Assembly (NCBI RefSeq): GCF_025869345.1
Contig: NZ_JAOZVW010000138.1
Span: 1-64,000 of the forward strand
Source: Sphingopyxis sp.
GTDB taxonomy: Bacteria > Pseudomonadota > Alphaproteobacteria > Sphingomonadales > Sphingomonadaceae
Length of the DNA stretch: 64,000 bases
Direction of reading: 5' to 3'
Of the stretch, positions 19,313 to 29,141 are shown one piece after another. Under the pieces are notes generated by a model, which had not been told where the DNA came from, did not search any database, and was given only the letters and a program-made list of their open reading frames with translations. Made by a program: the position numbers and the translations under genes. Every line of letters starts with the position of its first letter. Position 1 is the first letter of the stretch.

Positions 19313-19340
19313 ATTCCGATGAATTCTGACCGATTCTGAC
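19313..19340. promoter_or_regulatory. Candidate response-regulator binding site (10-bp direct repeats)
   Basis: Three head-to-tail copies of an ATTCYGAY motif (ATTCCGAT, ATTCTGAC, ATTCTGAC) begin at 19313, 19323 and 19333, exactly one helical turn apart. They lie in the 275-nt region between the adhesin and the two-component genes. OmpR-family regulators typically bind such phased direct repeats. Binding itself is inferred. Confidence 0.6.
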
Positions 19341-19433
19341 GATGCCGGTGCGGTTTAGTGTGGTGAATCCGACGCAAACCATTGAACCAGGCCAGAAAAT
19401 ATCGGATAGCTATTTTATGGGCGCGCGAACGAC

Positions 19434-20879
19434 ATGCTTGATCTGAAGACGATCCTGATCGTCACCTTGGCGACGGCATGCCTTCAGGCGACGGTCTGGA
19501 TTTTCGCCTGGCGTGCCTGGCGGCATCTCTATGAACTCAAGTTTCTCGCCGCCGGTTTCGTCGCGATGGCGGCGGGCGTGTCGCTGATGCTCCTGCGCGG
19601 CGGCGACCCGACGGGGGGAGCGATCATCATCCCGAACCTCACCATCAAGCTCGGGCTGGTCCTGTTGGCCGAGGGGCTGGCCCGCTTTCTCGGGCAGCCG
19701 CGTTATAGCTGGATCGGCATGTCCCTGCTGATCGCCCATGCCGCAGCCTGGAGCTTTATCGTGGCGGTAGATCCGGGCAACATCGCGGCCCGCATTCACA
19801 CCTCGACGATCTTTACCGTCACCATCATGTCGGTGATGTGCCTGGGACTCGCGCGCGACCGCATGCAACCGGCGGCGCTGCGCTGGACCACGATCGCCGT
19901 ACTCGCCGAATATATGCTGGCGAGTATCGTCCAGAGCGTCCTGGAGATTGGCTTGCCCGCCGGTTTTCGGAGCGCGCCGGTGCTGGCCGACCGCAATGCC
20001 TGGTATCTGCTACAGGGTACGCTGTTTCTGTTGGCGCTTTTCGCATGCCTGCTTTTCATGGTGAGCTGGCGGCTGTCCCTGGATCTGCGCGAGAAGAACG
20101 ACAGCCTCTCTCGCGAAGTGCAGGAACGGCGGCGGCTCGAAAGCGATTTGAGCGTGAGCCTGGAGACCGAGCGCGCGTTGCGTGAAGAGCAGACCGACCT
20201 CATGCGGATCGTCAGCCACGAATTCCGCACACCGCTGGTCATCATTCGCAATGCTGCGGAAATGATCGGTCTCGTCGGCGATAAATCGCCCGAAGCGACG
20301 CGCGAGCGACTCTCGGGGATCGATGAGGCGCTCGATCGCCTGTTCACCCTGATCGATCGATTCATCGCCGAAGACCGCGAACGCGTCTATCGGCCCGAGC
20401 CGATCCGGCTCGGCTCGGTCCTCGACGACGTGAAAAGGCATTTTGCGCGGATGGGTTCGGGTGATCGCCTGGAGGTTGCTGCCGAGAAGGATATCATAAT
20501 CCTCGCCGACGCCGAGATGATCATGACGGTCCTCATCAATCTTGTGGACAATGCGCTGAAATATTCGCCTGGCCATTGCCCGGTCAGCCTTGCGGTTCGG
20601 GAAGAGCCCGCCTGCCTCATAATCGACGTGCGCGATCGGGGAATGGGCATTCCCGAAGGGCAGCGGGGCAAGGTCGGGCGCCGTTTCTTTCGGGCCTCCA
20701 ATGCTGCGACGACCGCAGGCACCGGCCTGGGCATCTATTCGGCTCGCCGGCTGCTTGCCTATCATGGCGCAGCGGTGGATTTCGAACCCCAAGGCGAATG
20801 CGGCACCGCAGCCGTCGTACGGTTTCCGCTGCCCGCCGACTGCGTGCCCGGCCCTGTCGGTGAGCATGTGACGGCATGA
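19434..20879 (+). CDS. Membrane sensor histidine kinase
   Basis: 481 residues. The N-terminal half holds six or seven transmembrane helices with no large periplasmic domain, so sensing probably occurs in the membrane. A coiled-coil linker (about 215-250) leads to the phosphoacceptor motif VSHEFRTPLVIIRNA (about residue 260), N-box LINLVDNALKYSP (about 365), DRGMGIP and GTGLGIYSARRLL (about 429). All catalytic boxes are intact. It overlaps the response regulator gene by four bases and is divergent from the adhesin gene. Confidence 0.93.
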   Translation: MLDLKTILIVTLATACLQATVWIFAWRAWRHLYELKFLAAGFVAMAAGVSLMLLRGGDPTGGAIIIPNLTIKLGLVLLAEGLARFLGQPRYSWIGMSLLIAHAAAWSFIVAVDPGNIAARIHTSTIFTVTIMSVMCLGLARDRMQPAALRWTTIAVLAEYMLASIVQSVLEIGLPAGFRSAPVLADRNAWYLLQGTLFLLALFACLLFMVSWRLSLDLREKNDSLSREVQERRRLESDLSVSLETERALREEQTDLMRIVSHEFRTPLVIIRNAAEMIGLVGDKSPEATRERLSGIDEALDRLFTLIDRFIAEDRERVYRPEPIRLGSVLDDVKRHFARMGSGDRLEVAAEKDIIILADAEMIMTVLINLVDNALKYSPGHCPVSLAVREEPACLIIDVRDRGMGIPEGQRGKVGRRFFRASNAATTAGTGLGIYSARRLLAYHGAAVDFEPQGECGTAAVVRFPLPADCVPGPVGEHVTA

Positions 20880-21568
20880 CCCATATCCTGATCGTCGAGG
20901 ATGAGCCCCGCTTGCGCCAGGATCTCGGCGATTTTCTCGAGTTGCGCGGGTTTGATGTCACGACGGCTGCCACGGCGCAGGACATGCGCGCGGCGCTTGC
21001 GGACGGTCCTCCACCGGCCGTGATAATCCTCGACGTCGGATTGCCCGACGGAAATGGCTTCGACCTGGCTATGGAAATCCGCCAAAGTCAGGATTGCAGG
21101 ATCATCATGTTGACCGCCTTTGGCGACAGTGCCGATCGTGTTCGAGGGTATGACAGCGGCGCCGACATTTATCTCGTCAAGCACAGCACATTGCGGGAGA
21201 TCGAAGCTGCGATCCGCAGCCTGCTGCGGCGCACCGGAAGTCTGTCGGGGCCGGCGGATGGCGGCAAGGGGTGGGTCCTGGACAAAGCCGATTGGGCGGC
21301 GATCGCGCCAGACGGGACGGCGCTGAAGCTGACGGCAACCGAGTTCGCGTTCCTGAGCCTGTTGTGCAAACGCCCGGGAGAGATTTGCGCGCGCGACGAG
21401 ATCGTGAAAGCGCTCGCCCGGCCCGGAGGGCATTTCGATAATCGTCATCTTGACGCGGTCGTGAGCCGACTGCGCCGCAAGTTCGCAAGAGCCGCAAATC
21501 TCTCGTCCGCGATCAAGGTGGTCTACGGCGTCGGCTATACCTTCACCGCAGACATCGCCGTGAAATGA
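20876..21568 (+). CDS. OmpR/PhoB-family response regulator
   Basis: 230 residues: receiver domain (about 1-118) with acidic pocket EDE near the N terminus, phospho-aspartate in IILDVGLPDGNG (about residue 51), MLTAFGDS and the conserved lysine in LVKHST, then a winged-helix DNA-binding domain (about 130-228, LTATEFAFLSLL and HLDAVVSRLRRKF). The ATGA overlap with the kinase marks them as a cognate pair. The phased repeats at 19313 are a plausible target, controlling the adhesin, its own operon or both. Confidence 0.94.
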   Translation: MTHILIVEDEPRLRQDLGDFLELRGFDVTTAATAQDMRAALADGPPPAVIILDVGLPDGNGFDLAMEIRQSQDCRIIMLTAFGDSADRVRGYDSGADIYLVKHSTLREIEAAIRSLLRRTGSLSGPADGGKGWVLDKADWAAIAPDGTALKLTATEFAFLSLLCKRPGEICARDEIVKALARPGGHFDNRHLDAVVSRLRRKFARAANLSSAIKVVYGVGYTFTADIAVK

Positions 21569-21700
21569 GCGTCGGCGGGCGTAGGCGGTATCGACGCCAC
21601 CACTGTCCGCATGTCCGGGACGACGGGCCGCCAGGGTTTGATGCGGCGGCTGCAAAGCGGGCCTGTTCTCCTGTCGTTGGCGTTAGGGGGCGGGGCGAGT

Positions 21701-23047
21701 TCAGCGATCGGCTCTCGCGGCGAAGGGATTCTCGCGCAGCGACCTGCGCGCGGTTTCGGGCATGTGGTGCAGCGCGACGAGACCGATGACGCAGGCGATC
21801 ATCATATAATAGGCGGGCATGAGCTGGTCGCCCGTCCAGTCGATCAGGGCGCTGCCGATCACCGGCGCGGTGCCCCCGAAAATCGAGGTCGAGACATTGT
21901 AGGCGATCGCGAAGCCCGCAAAGCGCACCGGGGTCGGAAACAGTGCCGGAAAGGTCGCCGAGATGGTGGCAAGCTGCGGCACATAGAGGAGGCCGAGCAG
22001 GACGAAGGCGACGGTCGCGCCCGCGAGGCCCGTGCCCATCAGCATATAGAGCGGCACGACCGCGACCAGCAGCCCGAACAGCGAGACGCGCCACATCGGC
22101 CGCCGTCCGACGCGGTCCGAGAGCGCACCGGCGAAAGGCAGGAACAGCATCATGAAGACCATGCCGACGATCGGCACGATCAGCGCCTGGTCGGGCGACA
22201 GGCCGATGCGACGCTGAAGATAGGTCGGCATGTAACTGAGCAGCGTATAGTTGACGACATTGAGCGCCACGACCAGCCCGCCGACGACGAGCAGCGGACG
22301 CCAATGATCGCGCATCAGCGCGCCGATCCGGGGCGAGCGGCGCGCTTCGGCGACCACGCATTCCTCGAGGAAGATCGGCGTGTCCTCCATCCGCGAGCGC
22401 AGATAGGTGCCGATCAGCCCCATCGGCGCGGCGATCAGGAAGGGGATGCGCCATCCCCAGTCGTGCATCGCCGCATCGCCGAGGGTCAGCGAGAAAAGGA
22501 GCATCAGCGCCGCGCCGAGCGAGAAGCCGGCAAGCGTCCCGAATTCGAGGAAGCTGCCGAAGAAGCCGCGGCGGTCGTCGGGCGCATATTCGGCCATGAA
22601 GGTGGCGGCGCCGCCATATTCGCCGCCGGTCGAAAAGCCCTGCACCATGCGCAGCAGGATCAGCAAGGTCGGCGCCCAGAAGCCGATATGGGCATAGGAG
22701 GGGATGAGTCCGACGCCGAAGGTCGCGCCCGCCATCAGCAATATGGTCAGCGCGAGCACCGATTTGCGCCCGATGCGGTCGCCGAGCGGCCCCCAGAACA
22801 GGCCGCCCAGCGGCCGGACCAGAAAGGAGATGGCGAAGGTCGCGAGCGCGAACAGCACCGCTTCGTCGGTATCGCCCGGAAACAGCGCCGCCGAGATATA
22901 GGTCACGCCATAGGCATAAATGCCATAGTCGAACCATTCGGTCGCATTGCCGAGCGCCGATGCGGCAATCGCGCGGCGCAACGTCGAAGGATCGGCGGGC
23001 GCGCAGGCCGGCGCGGTATCGGGGGGCAAAGCGGTTTGCGGGGTCAT
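21701..23047 (-). CDS. MFS transporter, metabolite:H+ symporter (ProP-like) type
   Basis: 448 residues with 12 predicted helices. The signature GNATEWFDYGIYAYG (about residues 33-47) and RPLGGLFWGPLGDRIGRK place it in the MHS subfamily with the osmolyte importer ProP and with organic-acid carriers. Its start overlaps the stop of the preceding MFS gene, so it ends the long ectoine transcript. Uptake of ectoine, hydroxyectoine or another osmolyte is a reasonable inference from context; the sequence alone cannot separate that from a dicarboxylate carrier. The long ORF 21543-22937 is a shadow frame. Confidence 0.88.
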   Translation of the reverse strand: MTPQTALPPDTAPACAPADPSTLRRAIAASALGNATEWFDYGIYAYGVTYISAALFPGDTDEAVLFALATFAISFLVRPLGGLFWGPLGDRIGRKSVLALTILLMAGATFGVGLIPSYAHIGFWAPTLLILLRMVQGFSTGGEYGGAATFMAEYAPDDRRGFFGSFLEFGTLAGFSLGAALMLLFSLTLGDAAMHDWGWRIPFLIAAPMGLIGTYLRSRMEDTPIFLEECVVAEARRSPRIGALMRDHWRPLLVVGGLVVALNVVNYTLLSYMPTYLQRRIGLSPDQALIVPIVGMVFMMLFLPFAGALSDRVGRRPMWRVSLFGLLVAVVPLYMLMGTGLAGATVAFVLLGLLYVPQLATISATFPALFPTPVRFAGFAIAYNVSTSIFGGTAPVIGSALIDWTGDQLMPAYYMMIACVIGLVALHHMPETARRSLRENPFAARADR

Positions 23048-24294
23048 GTCGTCACCTGTTGCTGGGAATCGTCGGGGTCGCCAGCGGGGTCGAGCAGCGC
23101 CGCGGTCGGCGTCGTGCGCGGCAGAATCTGGAAATCCTGCTGCGCCTCGCCCGGCACCGCGTCGGTCGCCGCGAGGCGCCAGAGGCCAAAGCCGAGCATC
23201 GCGCCGGCCGCGAGCGCGATGAAGAGGAACAGGCCACCTGCGCCCGCGCGCGTCATCGCCGCCGCCGCGCCGATCGGGCCAAGCGCCGCGCCGGCGGAAT
23301 AGAGAAGGACGAGCTGCCCGCTCGCGGTCACGCGCTCCGACGGCAGCAGCCGGTCGTTGGCGTGCGCGACGCTGAGCGGATAGAGCGCGAAGCTGAGCCC
23401 GCCGAAGGCGAAGCCAAGCGCGAGCAGCAGCGCGCCCGTGGGTTCCGTCGCAAGCGCGATGCTGACCCCGAGCGTCAGCGCGAAGCCGCTAACGATGACG
23501 TGGCGGCGGTCGTAGCGGTCGGACAGGTGGCCGAGCGGCCATTGCAGGGCCACCCCGCCGACGATCACCACCGTCATGAAGGTCGCGGTTTCCACAAGGC
23601 TGAGCCCAAGTCGCCGTGCGTAAATGGCGGCGAGGCCGTAAAAGGCGCCGAGCAGCAGCCCAGTGATCCCCGCTCCGGCGACACCGAGCGGCGAGGCGGC
23701 GAACAGGCGGCGCAGCGGCAGCGAGGCGGCCTCCGCGAATGCCGGCGCGGCGCTGCGCGTCAGGCAGACCGGAAGGATCGCGAGCGAGATGAGGATCGAG
23801 GCAAGCTCGAACGGCACGTGCGGCGCGGCGCCGCCGCCCGAGCGTAGCAGCAACTGGCCGATCGCCTGCCCCGAATAGAGGGCGATCATATAGGAGGCGA
23901 GGATCGTCCCGCGCGTGCCTGCCTCGGCACGGTCGCCCAGCCAGCTTTCGAGGCAGACGAATACCCCCGCGACGCAGACGCCATCGATCAGGCGCAGCGC
24001 GCCCCAGGGCACCGGGTGGCGGACCAGCGCATAGGTGAGGGTGCTGGCGGAGAGCAGCGCGACGAAGGCCGCGAAGGCCCGGATATGCCCGACCCGCCGC
24101 ACCACCTTCCCGGCGTGCAGCGCGCCGATGACGAGGCCGACGAAATAGGCGGTCGCGACGAGGCCGATGACCATCGTGCCGCTGCCCGCGCGTTCGAGCC
24201 GAAGGCCGATCAGGGTCGATAGGAAGCCGCTGCCCGCCATCATCACGAAGATGGCGATCAGCAGGCTTTGGACCGGGCGGAGCGAGGCGAGCAT
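23044..24294 (-). CDS. MFS transporter (YcaD-like) in ectoine operon
   Basis: 416 residues with 12 hydrophobic helices. The N terminus MLASLRPVQSLLIAIFVMMAGSG and the RLERAGSGTMVIGLVATAYFVGL segment resemble the YcaD/YfcJ-like group of MFS proteins. The track ORF runs 131 codons further upstream into the aspartokinase gene; the ATG at 24294 is chosen because it begins a proper first helix 11 bases after the ask stop. Its stop overlaps the next MFS gene (ATGA). The substrate is unknown; position suggests export or recovery of a compatible solute. Confidence 0.85.
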   Translation of the reverse strand: MLASLRPVQSLLIAIFVMMAGSGFLSTLIGLRLERAGSGTMVIGLVATAYFVGLVIGALHAGKVVRRVGHIRAFAAFVALLSASTLTYALVRHPVPWGALRLIDGVCVAGVFVCLESWLGDRAEAGTRGTILASYMIALYSGQAIGQLLLRSGGGAAPHVPFELASILISLAILPVCLTRSAAPAFAEAASLPLRRLFAASPLGVAGAGITGLLLGAFYGLAAIYARRLGLSLVETATFMTVVIVGGVALQWPLGHLSDRYDRRHVIVSGFALTLGVSIALATEPTGALLLALGFAFGGLSFALYPLSVAHANDRLLPSERVTASGQLVLLYSAGAALGPIGAAAAMTRAGAGGLFLFIALAAGAMLGFGLWRLAATDAVPGEAQQDFQILPRTTPTAALLDPAGDPDDSQQQVTT

Positions 24295-24305
24295 AAGTGG
24301 CGGCG

Positions 24306-25766
24306 TCAGGCGGCGCGCCGGTCCTCCGCGGAGATCGCCCCGTCCTCGACCAGCGCCCCGTCCTCGACGAGCGCCTTGTGCAGCGCGCGCACCGCCACCT
24401 CGAAATCGCGCGGCGCGACGAGGAACTGCACGTCGACGTTGCGGATCTGGTGCTGCATCGCGATCATCGGCACACCGGCTTCGTCCAGCGCGCGCAGCGC
24501 ATCGGGGACCAGGCCGGGGCGCGCGATGTCGCTGCCGATCACCGATACCATCGCGACCGGCTGCGCGGTGATCGATGCGTCGGGATAGCGGTCCTGCAAC
24601 TCGGCGACAGCCGCGTTCACCGCGGCGGCGCTTGCCGAGAGATAATGGGTGATCGTGTTGGCGTTCGACGATTTGCTGACGATCCACAGTTTGTGGCGGG
24701 TCAGCGCATCGAGGATCGCGGCGTCATAGCCCTTCACCCCGACCATATCCTGTTCGAAGAATTGCAACGCCTGCATCTGCCGCAGGCCGGTGACGATCTC
24801 GACCCGCGGGACGTCGGAGACATAGTCGCCGGTGACGAGCGTTCCCGCATCCTCGCGATCGAACGTGTTGCGCACGCGCAGCGGAATGCCCGACTGGCGA
24901 AGGCCGCGCCCGGCGCCCGGGTGGATCGCCTCCATGCCCAGATTGGCGAGCTGGTCGGCGACGTCGTAATTGGTGCGGCCGATCTTTCGCGCCTTGCCTT
25001 CGCCGACCAGCTTGGGATCGGCGCTCGACAGGTGGAATTCCTTGTGGATGATCGCCTCGCGTGCGCCGGTCAGGACCGCGATGCGCGAGAAGGTCATTTC
25101 GGTATAGCCGCGCGCATAGCGCCGCACCATGCCGCCCTCGCAGCCGGCATAGCCGGTGACGACGGGCAGGGCGGTGGAAAGGTCGATGGCGGCGAACGCC
25201 TGTTCGATCCGCGCGTCGAGACTGCCGAGATCGTCCTGATTCCATAAGGTCAGGTCGACGAAGCGCGCGTTCACGTCGCGGTCGCGAAGCAGCAGGCTGG
25301 TGCTGTGTGCGCTATGCGCCTCGCCGATACCGGCCAGCAGTTCGCGCGCGGTCGTCAGCTGCTCCTTGACGCAGAAGCGGCCATGGCTGCGGAGCCGGGC
25401 GAGATCGTCGAGACAGGCGGCGACCGCCGCGATCCGCTGATCGACGAACGCATCGGCTTCGGCGCGGCTTTCGGGGCGCGCGAACATCGCCGCATTGCGT
25501 TCGTGCATGGCGCTGCGGACGATTTCGATCGCCTCGCGCCAACCGCCATCATCCTCCTGGGCGACGAAACGGCCGTAAACGCCGGGCGCGTCGCTCTTCT
25601 TGTTCTCGAGCAGCAGGTCGGTCATGCCGCCATAGGCCGAGACGACGAAGATGCGGTGATAGAGATTGGCGCCCGACCGCCCTGCGATCAGGACATTGTC
25701 GAACAAGGTCGCCGTCGCGGCCATCGAGGTGCCGCCGATCTTTTCGACGCTGTGACGCCCCGTCAT
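24306..25766 (-). CDS. ask: Aspartate kinase, ectoine-operon type
   Basis: Phosphorylates L-aspartate at the entry to aspartate-semialdehyde supply. 486 residues from the ATG overlapping the ectD stop. The nucleotide loop VEKIGGTSM near the N terminus (rather than the usual VxKFGGTSM) is characteristic of the specialised Ask_Ect group, which is thought to escape normal feedback inhibition by lysine and threonine. Two ACT domains occupy the C-terminal 150 residues. Placement inside the ect operon means precursor supply is co-induced with ectoine synthesis. Confidence 0.93.
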   Translation of the reverse strand: MTGRHSVEKIGGTSMAATATLFDNVLIAGRSGANLYHRIFVVSAYGGMTDLLLENKKSDAPGVYGRFVAQEDDGGWREAIEIVRSAMHERNAAMFARPESRAEADAFVDQRIAAVAACLDDLARLRSHGRFCVKEQLTTARELLAGIGEAHSAHSTSLLLRDRDVNARFVDLTLWNQDDLGSLDARIEQAFAAIDLSTALPVVTGYAGCEGGMVRRYARGYTEMTFSRIAVLTGAREAIIHKEFHLSSADPKLVGEGKARKIGRTNYDVADQLANLGMEAIHPGAGRGLRQSGIPLRVRNTFDREDAGTLVTGDYVSDVPRVEIVTGLRQMQALQFFEQDMVGVKGYDAAILDALTRHKLWIVSKSSNANTITHYLSASAAAVNAAVAELQDRYPDASITAQPVAMVSVIGSDIARPGLVPDALRALDEAGVPMIAMQHQIRNVDVQFLVAPRDFEVAVRALHKALVEDGALVEDGAISAEDRRAA

Positions 25767-26683
25767 GCCGGCACGCCTTCGAAAAGGACCCCGCGCTCGA
25801 CCGTCAACGGCTCGGGGTCGCCGCGATGGGCGAGGAACCATGGCCGCGGCTTGTCCACCCCGAAGGGTTTTTCGAGGCGATTCCGGACCGCGTTATAGAC
25901 GAGGAAGGCATTGGCGCGCGGAAAGGGCGTGATGTTGCCGTTCGATCCGTGCATCAGGTTGCAGTCGAACAGGATGACGGTGCCGGGCTTGCCGGTCGGC
26001 GCGACGATGCCGTGCCTGTGCGCGAGTTCGGCCAGGCTGTCCTCGTCGGGGACGCCATATTCCTGTTTCTTCAGCGAACGCAGATAATGATTGTCGGGCG
26101 TTTCGCCGACGCAGGTCAGATAGGTGCGGTGCGACCCCGGAAGGACCATCAGCGGCCCGTTGTGCGGCGTGTTCTCGGCCAGCAGGACCGACATCGACAG
26201 CGCGCGCATCCGCGGCATGCCGTCCTCGACATGCCAGGTCTCGAAATCGCTGTGCCAATAGAATTCGCGGCCCTTGAAGCCGGGTTTGTAGTTCAGGCGC
26301 GACTGATGGATATAGACCTCGTCGCCGAGCAGGAAGCGCGCGACGCCGGCGAGCCGGGAATCGGCCGCAAGCCGCGCCATGACCGGGCTCTGCCGGTGGA
26401 TCTCGAAGACCGAACGTATCTCGTCGCTCTGCGGCTCGGTCACGATGGTATCGCTGTCGAGCGCTGCCGGATCGGCAAGCAGGCTGCCGGCGGCGCGCTG
26501 GAGGAAGGCAACCTCTTCGTCCGAAAAGATATTCTCCAGCAGCATATAGCCGTCGCGATCGAACGCGGCGGCCTGCCGCGCGGTGATCGGCGCGTCATTG
26601 CTCCAGTCGCTATGAACGACCGGATCGAGGCGCGGGCGCATCTCCGCTTCGGCCGCGCGGCGTGATGGGTAGAGGTCTTGCAT
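25763..26683 (-). CDS. ectD: Ectoine hydroxylase
   Basis: Non-heme Fe(II)/2-oxoglutarate dioxygenase converting ectoine to 5-hydroxyectoine. 306 residues. The iron triad is visible as H-x-D in FYWHSDFETWH (about His145, Asp147) with the distal histidine in CNLMHGSNGNITP (about 243). The family signature around the H-x-D motif is intact. The gap to ectC is about 30 bases and ask overlaps downstream. Presence of ectD indicates that both ectoine and hydroxyectoine are made. Confidence 0.96.
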   Translation of the reverse strand: MQDLYPSRRAAEAEMRPRLDPVVHSDWSNDAPITARQAAAFDRDGYMLLENIFSDEEVAFLQRAAGSLLADPAALDSDTIVTEPQSDEIRSVFEIHRQSPVMARLAADSRLAGVARFLLGDEVYIHQSRLNYKPGFKGREFYWHSDFETWHVEDGMPRMRALSMSVLLAENTPHNGPLMVLPGSHRTYLTCVGETPDNHYLRSLKKQEYGVPDEDSLAELAHRHGIVAPTGKPGTVILFDCNLMHGSNGNITPFPRANAFLVYNAVRNRLEKPFGVDKPRPWFLAHRGDPEPLTVERGVLFEGVPA

Positions 26684-26715
26684 CGGACGTCTCCCTTTCT
26701 CGTGTCAAATGGCTG

Positions 26716-27129
26716 TCAGTCGGCGGGCGCTGGCTCGCGCGCCGGATCGGGGTCGGCGGGATAGGCCCCGGTCTCGTCATGCACCTCCTTGCCGGTGACC
26801 GGCGGGTTGAAGGCGCAGGCGGTCAGGATATCGGTTTCGGGCCGCACGATGTGGCGGTCATGCGCATTGAGCGCATAGATCACGCCGGGTTCGAGCCGGT
26901 GGATTTCGCCCGTTCCCAGGTCTTCGATGGTTCCGGTCCCCTTGAGGATGAACACCGCTTCCAGATGATTCTGATAGTGCATCTTGAGCTCGGTGCCCGC
27001 GAACATGGTGGTGATGTGGAAGGAAAAGCCCATGCCGTCGTCCTTCAGCAGCATGCGGGCGCTGGCCCAGCCGTTCGAACGGACATTGCGGCCGGTCTTG
27101 CGGACGTCGGCCAGTTTGCGAACGATCAT
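26716..27129 (-). CDS. ectC: L-ectoine synthase
   Basis: Cyclises N-gamma-acetyl-diaminobutyrate to ectoine. 137 residues, a normal-length cupin. The metal/substrate region is visible in [15 protein letters not shown] and [16 protein letters not shown], and the hallmark C-terminal [17 protein letters not shown] is intact. It follows ectB by 14 bases with a GGAGATATTC-type ribosome-binding site. Confidence 0.97.
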   Translation of the reverse strand: MIVRKLADVRKTGRNVRSNGWASARMLLKDDGMGFSFHITTMFAGTELKMHYQNHLEAVFILKGTGTIEDLGTGEIHRLEPGVIYALNAHDRHIVRPETDILTACAFNPPVTGKEVHDETGAYPADPDPAREPAPAD

Positions 27130-27143
27130 GTGAATATCTCCTG

Positions 27144-28448
27144 CTATTCGGCGGCGACGGCGTAATCGGCGGCCATCGCGTCGCGGATCCTGGTTTCGAG
27201 GATGTCGAGGCCGGCGGCGAGAATCGCATCGTCGATGACGAGCGGCGCCAACACCTTGATCACCTCGTCACGCGCGCCGCTGGTCTCGATGATCAGTCCG
27301 GCGTCGAAACAGGCGGTGGTCACGGCGGCGGCGAGTTCGCCCGACCCGACATTGACGCCGCGCATCATGCCGCGGCCGCGCACCTCGAAGCCGTGCTCGG
27401 CGGCGATCCGGGCGAGCCGTGCTTCGAGCAGGTCGCCGCGCCGGCGAATGTCGCGCTGGAAGGCATCGTCGCTCCAGAAATGCCGCAGCGCGGCCGTCGC
27501 GGTGACGAAGGCATGATTGTTGCCGCGGAAGGTGCCGTTGTGCTCCCCCGGCGACCATTGGTCGAGTTCGGGGCGAAGGAGCGTCAGGGCAAAAGGCAGG
27601 CCCATGCCCGACAGCGATTTCGCCAGCGTCACGATATCGGGCGTGAATCCCATCTCCTCGAAGCTGAAGAAGCGGCCTGTCCGTCCGCAGCCGGCCTGAA
27701 TGTCGTCGACGATCAGCAGCGCGCCATGCGCCTTCGCGATCGCGGCGATCCGGCGCAGCCATGCGGGCGACGCGGCGTTGAGGCCGCCTTCGCCCTGCAC
27801 GGTTTCGACCAGAATGGCGGCGGGCGCATCGAGGCCGCTCGACGGATCGGCGAGACGCTGTTCGAGCAGGTCGGCGGTATCGACGCCGGGGCCGTAATAG
27901 CCGTCATAAGGTTCGTGGGCGACATGGGCGAGCGGCACGCCCGCCCCGCCGCGTTTCGCGGCATTGCCCGTGCAGGCGAGGGCGCCCAGGGTCATGCCGT
28001 GAAAGCCGTTGGTGAAGGCGATCACCATCTCGCGCCCGGTGACCTTGCGTGCGAGCTTGATCGCCGCCTCGACCGCATTGGTGCCGGTCGGGCCGGTGAA
28101 CATGACGCGATAGTCGAGCGCGCGCGGCTTCAGGATCAGCGTCTCGAAAGCGCTCAGGAAATCCCGCTTGGCATCGGTGTGGAGATCGAGCCCGTGGGCG
28201 ATACCGTCGGCGTCGATATAATCGAGCAGCGCCTGCTTCAATATCGGGTGGTTGTGCCCATAGTTGAGCGTCGAACAACCCGACAGGAAATCGAGATAGC
28301 GGCCGCCCTGGTCGTCGTGCATCCATACGCCCTCGGCGCGGCCGAACTGACGCGGCATCGATCGGGCGTAGCTGCGCACCGCCGATTCGCGGCGGTCATA
28401 GATAGCCCTGTCCGGAATCGCGCCGGACGGTTCAGGTGTCATCATCAT
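27144..28448 (-). CDS. ectB: Diaminobutyrate--2-oxoglutarate transaminase
   Basis: Class III PLP aminotransferase making L-2,4-diaminobutyrate from aspartate semialdehyde and glutamate. 434 residues. The [20 protein letters not shown] phosphate-binding part, the [17 protein letters not shown] block with the PLP-pyridine aspartate, and the Schiff-base lysine in [10 protein letters not shown] (about residue 275) are all present. Three consecutive ATG codons (28448, 28445, 28442) leave the start uncertain by two residues. It is second in the operon, three bases after ectA. Confidence 0.96.
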   Translation of the reverse strand: MMMTPEPSGAIPDRAIYDRRESAVRSYARSMPRQFGRAEGVWMHDDQGGRYLDFLSGCSTLNYGHNHPILKQALLDYIDADGIAHGLDLHTDAKRDFLSAFETLILKPRALDYRVMFTGPTGTNAVEAAIKLARKVTGREMVIAFTNGFHGMTLGALACTGNAAKRGGAGVPLAHVAHEPYDGYYGPGVDTADLLEQRLADPSSGLDAPAAILVETVQGEGGLNAASPAWLRRIAAIAKAHGALLIVDDIQAGCGRTGRFFSFEEMGFTPDIVTLAKSLSGMGLPFALTLLRPELDQWSPGEHNGTFRGNNHAFVTATAALRHFWSDDAFQRDIRRRGDLLEARLARIAAEHGFEVRGRGMMRGVNVGSGELAAAVTTACFDAGLIIETSGARDEVIKVLAPLVIDDAILAAGLDILETRIRDAMAADYAVAAE

Positions 28449-28451
28449 GGT

Positions 28452-29003
28452 TCATCCCCGTTTTTCGTGGATAGTCTTGCGATCGATCGGCCCGATGCGG
28501 GCCAGGAATTCGGTGGCGTGGGCACCGGCGAAATGGGTTTCGCGCTCGAAAAGAGCGCTGCGGCGGAGCGGGGCGTTCCAGTCACGCGCGAGACCGCGAA
28601 AGAGGCCCCACGAGGCCTGATTATCCTCGGTGATCGTCGTGAGGAGATGCGTCGCATCGCGCTGCGCCGGTCTCGCCAGCAGGGCGGAGATCATGCGGCT
28701 GGCGAGCTGCTTTCCGCGTCCTTCCGTCGCTACGGCGACCTGCCACACGAAAAAGGCCTCGGGCTCGGAGGGCGGGCGGTAGCCGGACACCCAGCCGACG
28801 ATGCGGCCCGCCTTTTCGGCGACGATGCAATGATCGGCGAAATGCTCGCACTGCAGAAGGTTGCAATAGCGGCTGTTGCGATCGAGCGGCGGGCAGGCGG
28901 CGATCAACGCCGTTATGGCCGGCCCGTCGGCTGCAAGCGGTTTGCGAAATCGCACATCGTCCGCCGTGGCTGGCGGTTCATCCCGATCTTTCCCTGGAGG
29001 CAA
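28452..29003 (-). CDS. ectA: L-2,4-diaminobutyrate acetyltransferase
   Basis: GNAT-fold enzyme acetylating the gamma-amino group of diaminobutyrate. Up to 183 residues. Typical EctA blocks are visible: PPLDRNSRYCNLLQCEHFADHC, FFVWQVAVATEGRGKQLASRM (acetyl-CoA loop) and TTITEDNQASWGLFR. No ATG lies near the expected N terminus. The frame opens at TTG (29003) without a strong ribosome-binding site, and a GTG 20 codons later (VRFRKP) is an alternative. It heads the ect operon downstream of the AT-rich control region. Confidence 0.93.
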   Translation of the reverse strand: MPPGKDRDEPPATADDVRFRKPLAADGPAITALIAACPPLDRNSRYCNLLQCEHFADHCIVAEKAGRIVGWVSGYRPPSEPEAFFVWQVAVATEGRGKQLASRMISALLARPAQRDATHLLTTITEDNQASWGLFRGLARDWNAPLRRSALFERETHFAGAHATEFLARIGPIDRKTIHEKRG

Positions 29004-29141
29004 TGACTCTGCGTCTTTTTGCCGATCAAATATCTTTCATCTCCTGAAAAGATTTTCTGCTTGCCCGGAGCAAGCCGGGTCATGATTCGAAGGAAATATA
29101 AGGAATTTCGATGTTATCTCAACCCTCGGTCAATATTTATC

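Noticed and set aside
24295-24687. 131-codon N-terminal extension of the YcaD-like MFS gene
   Set aside because: It lies within the aspartokinase gene in another frame and carries no transmembrane or signal features.
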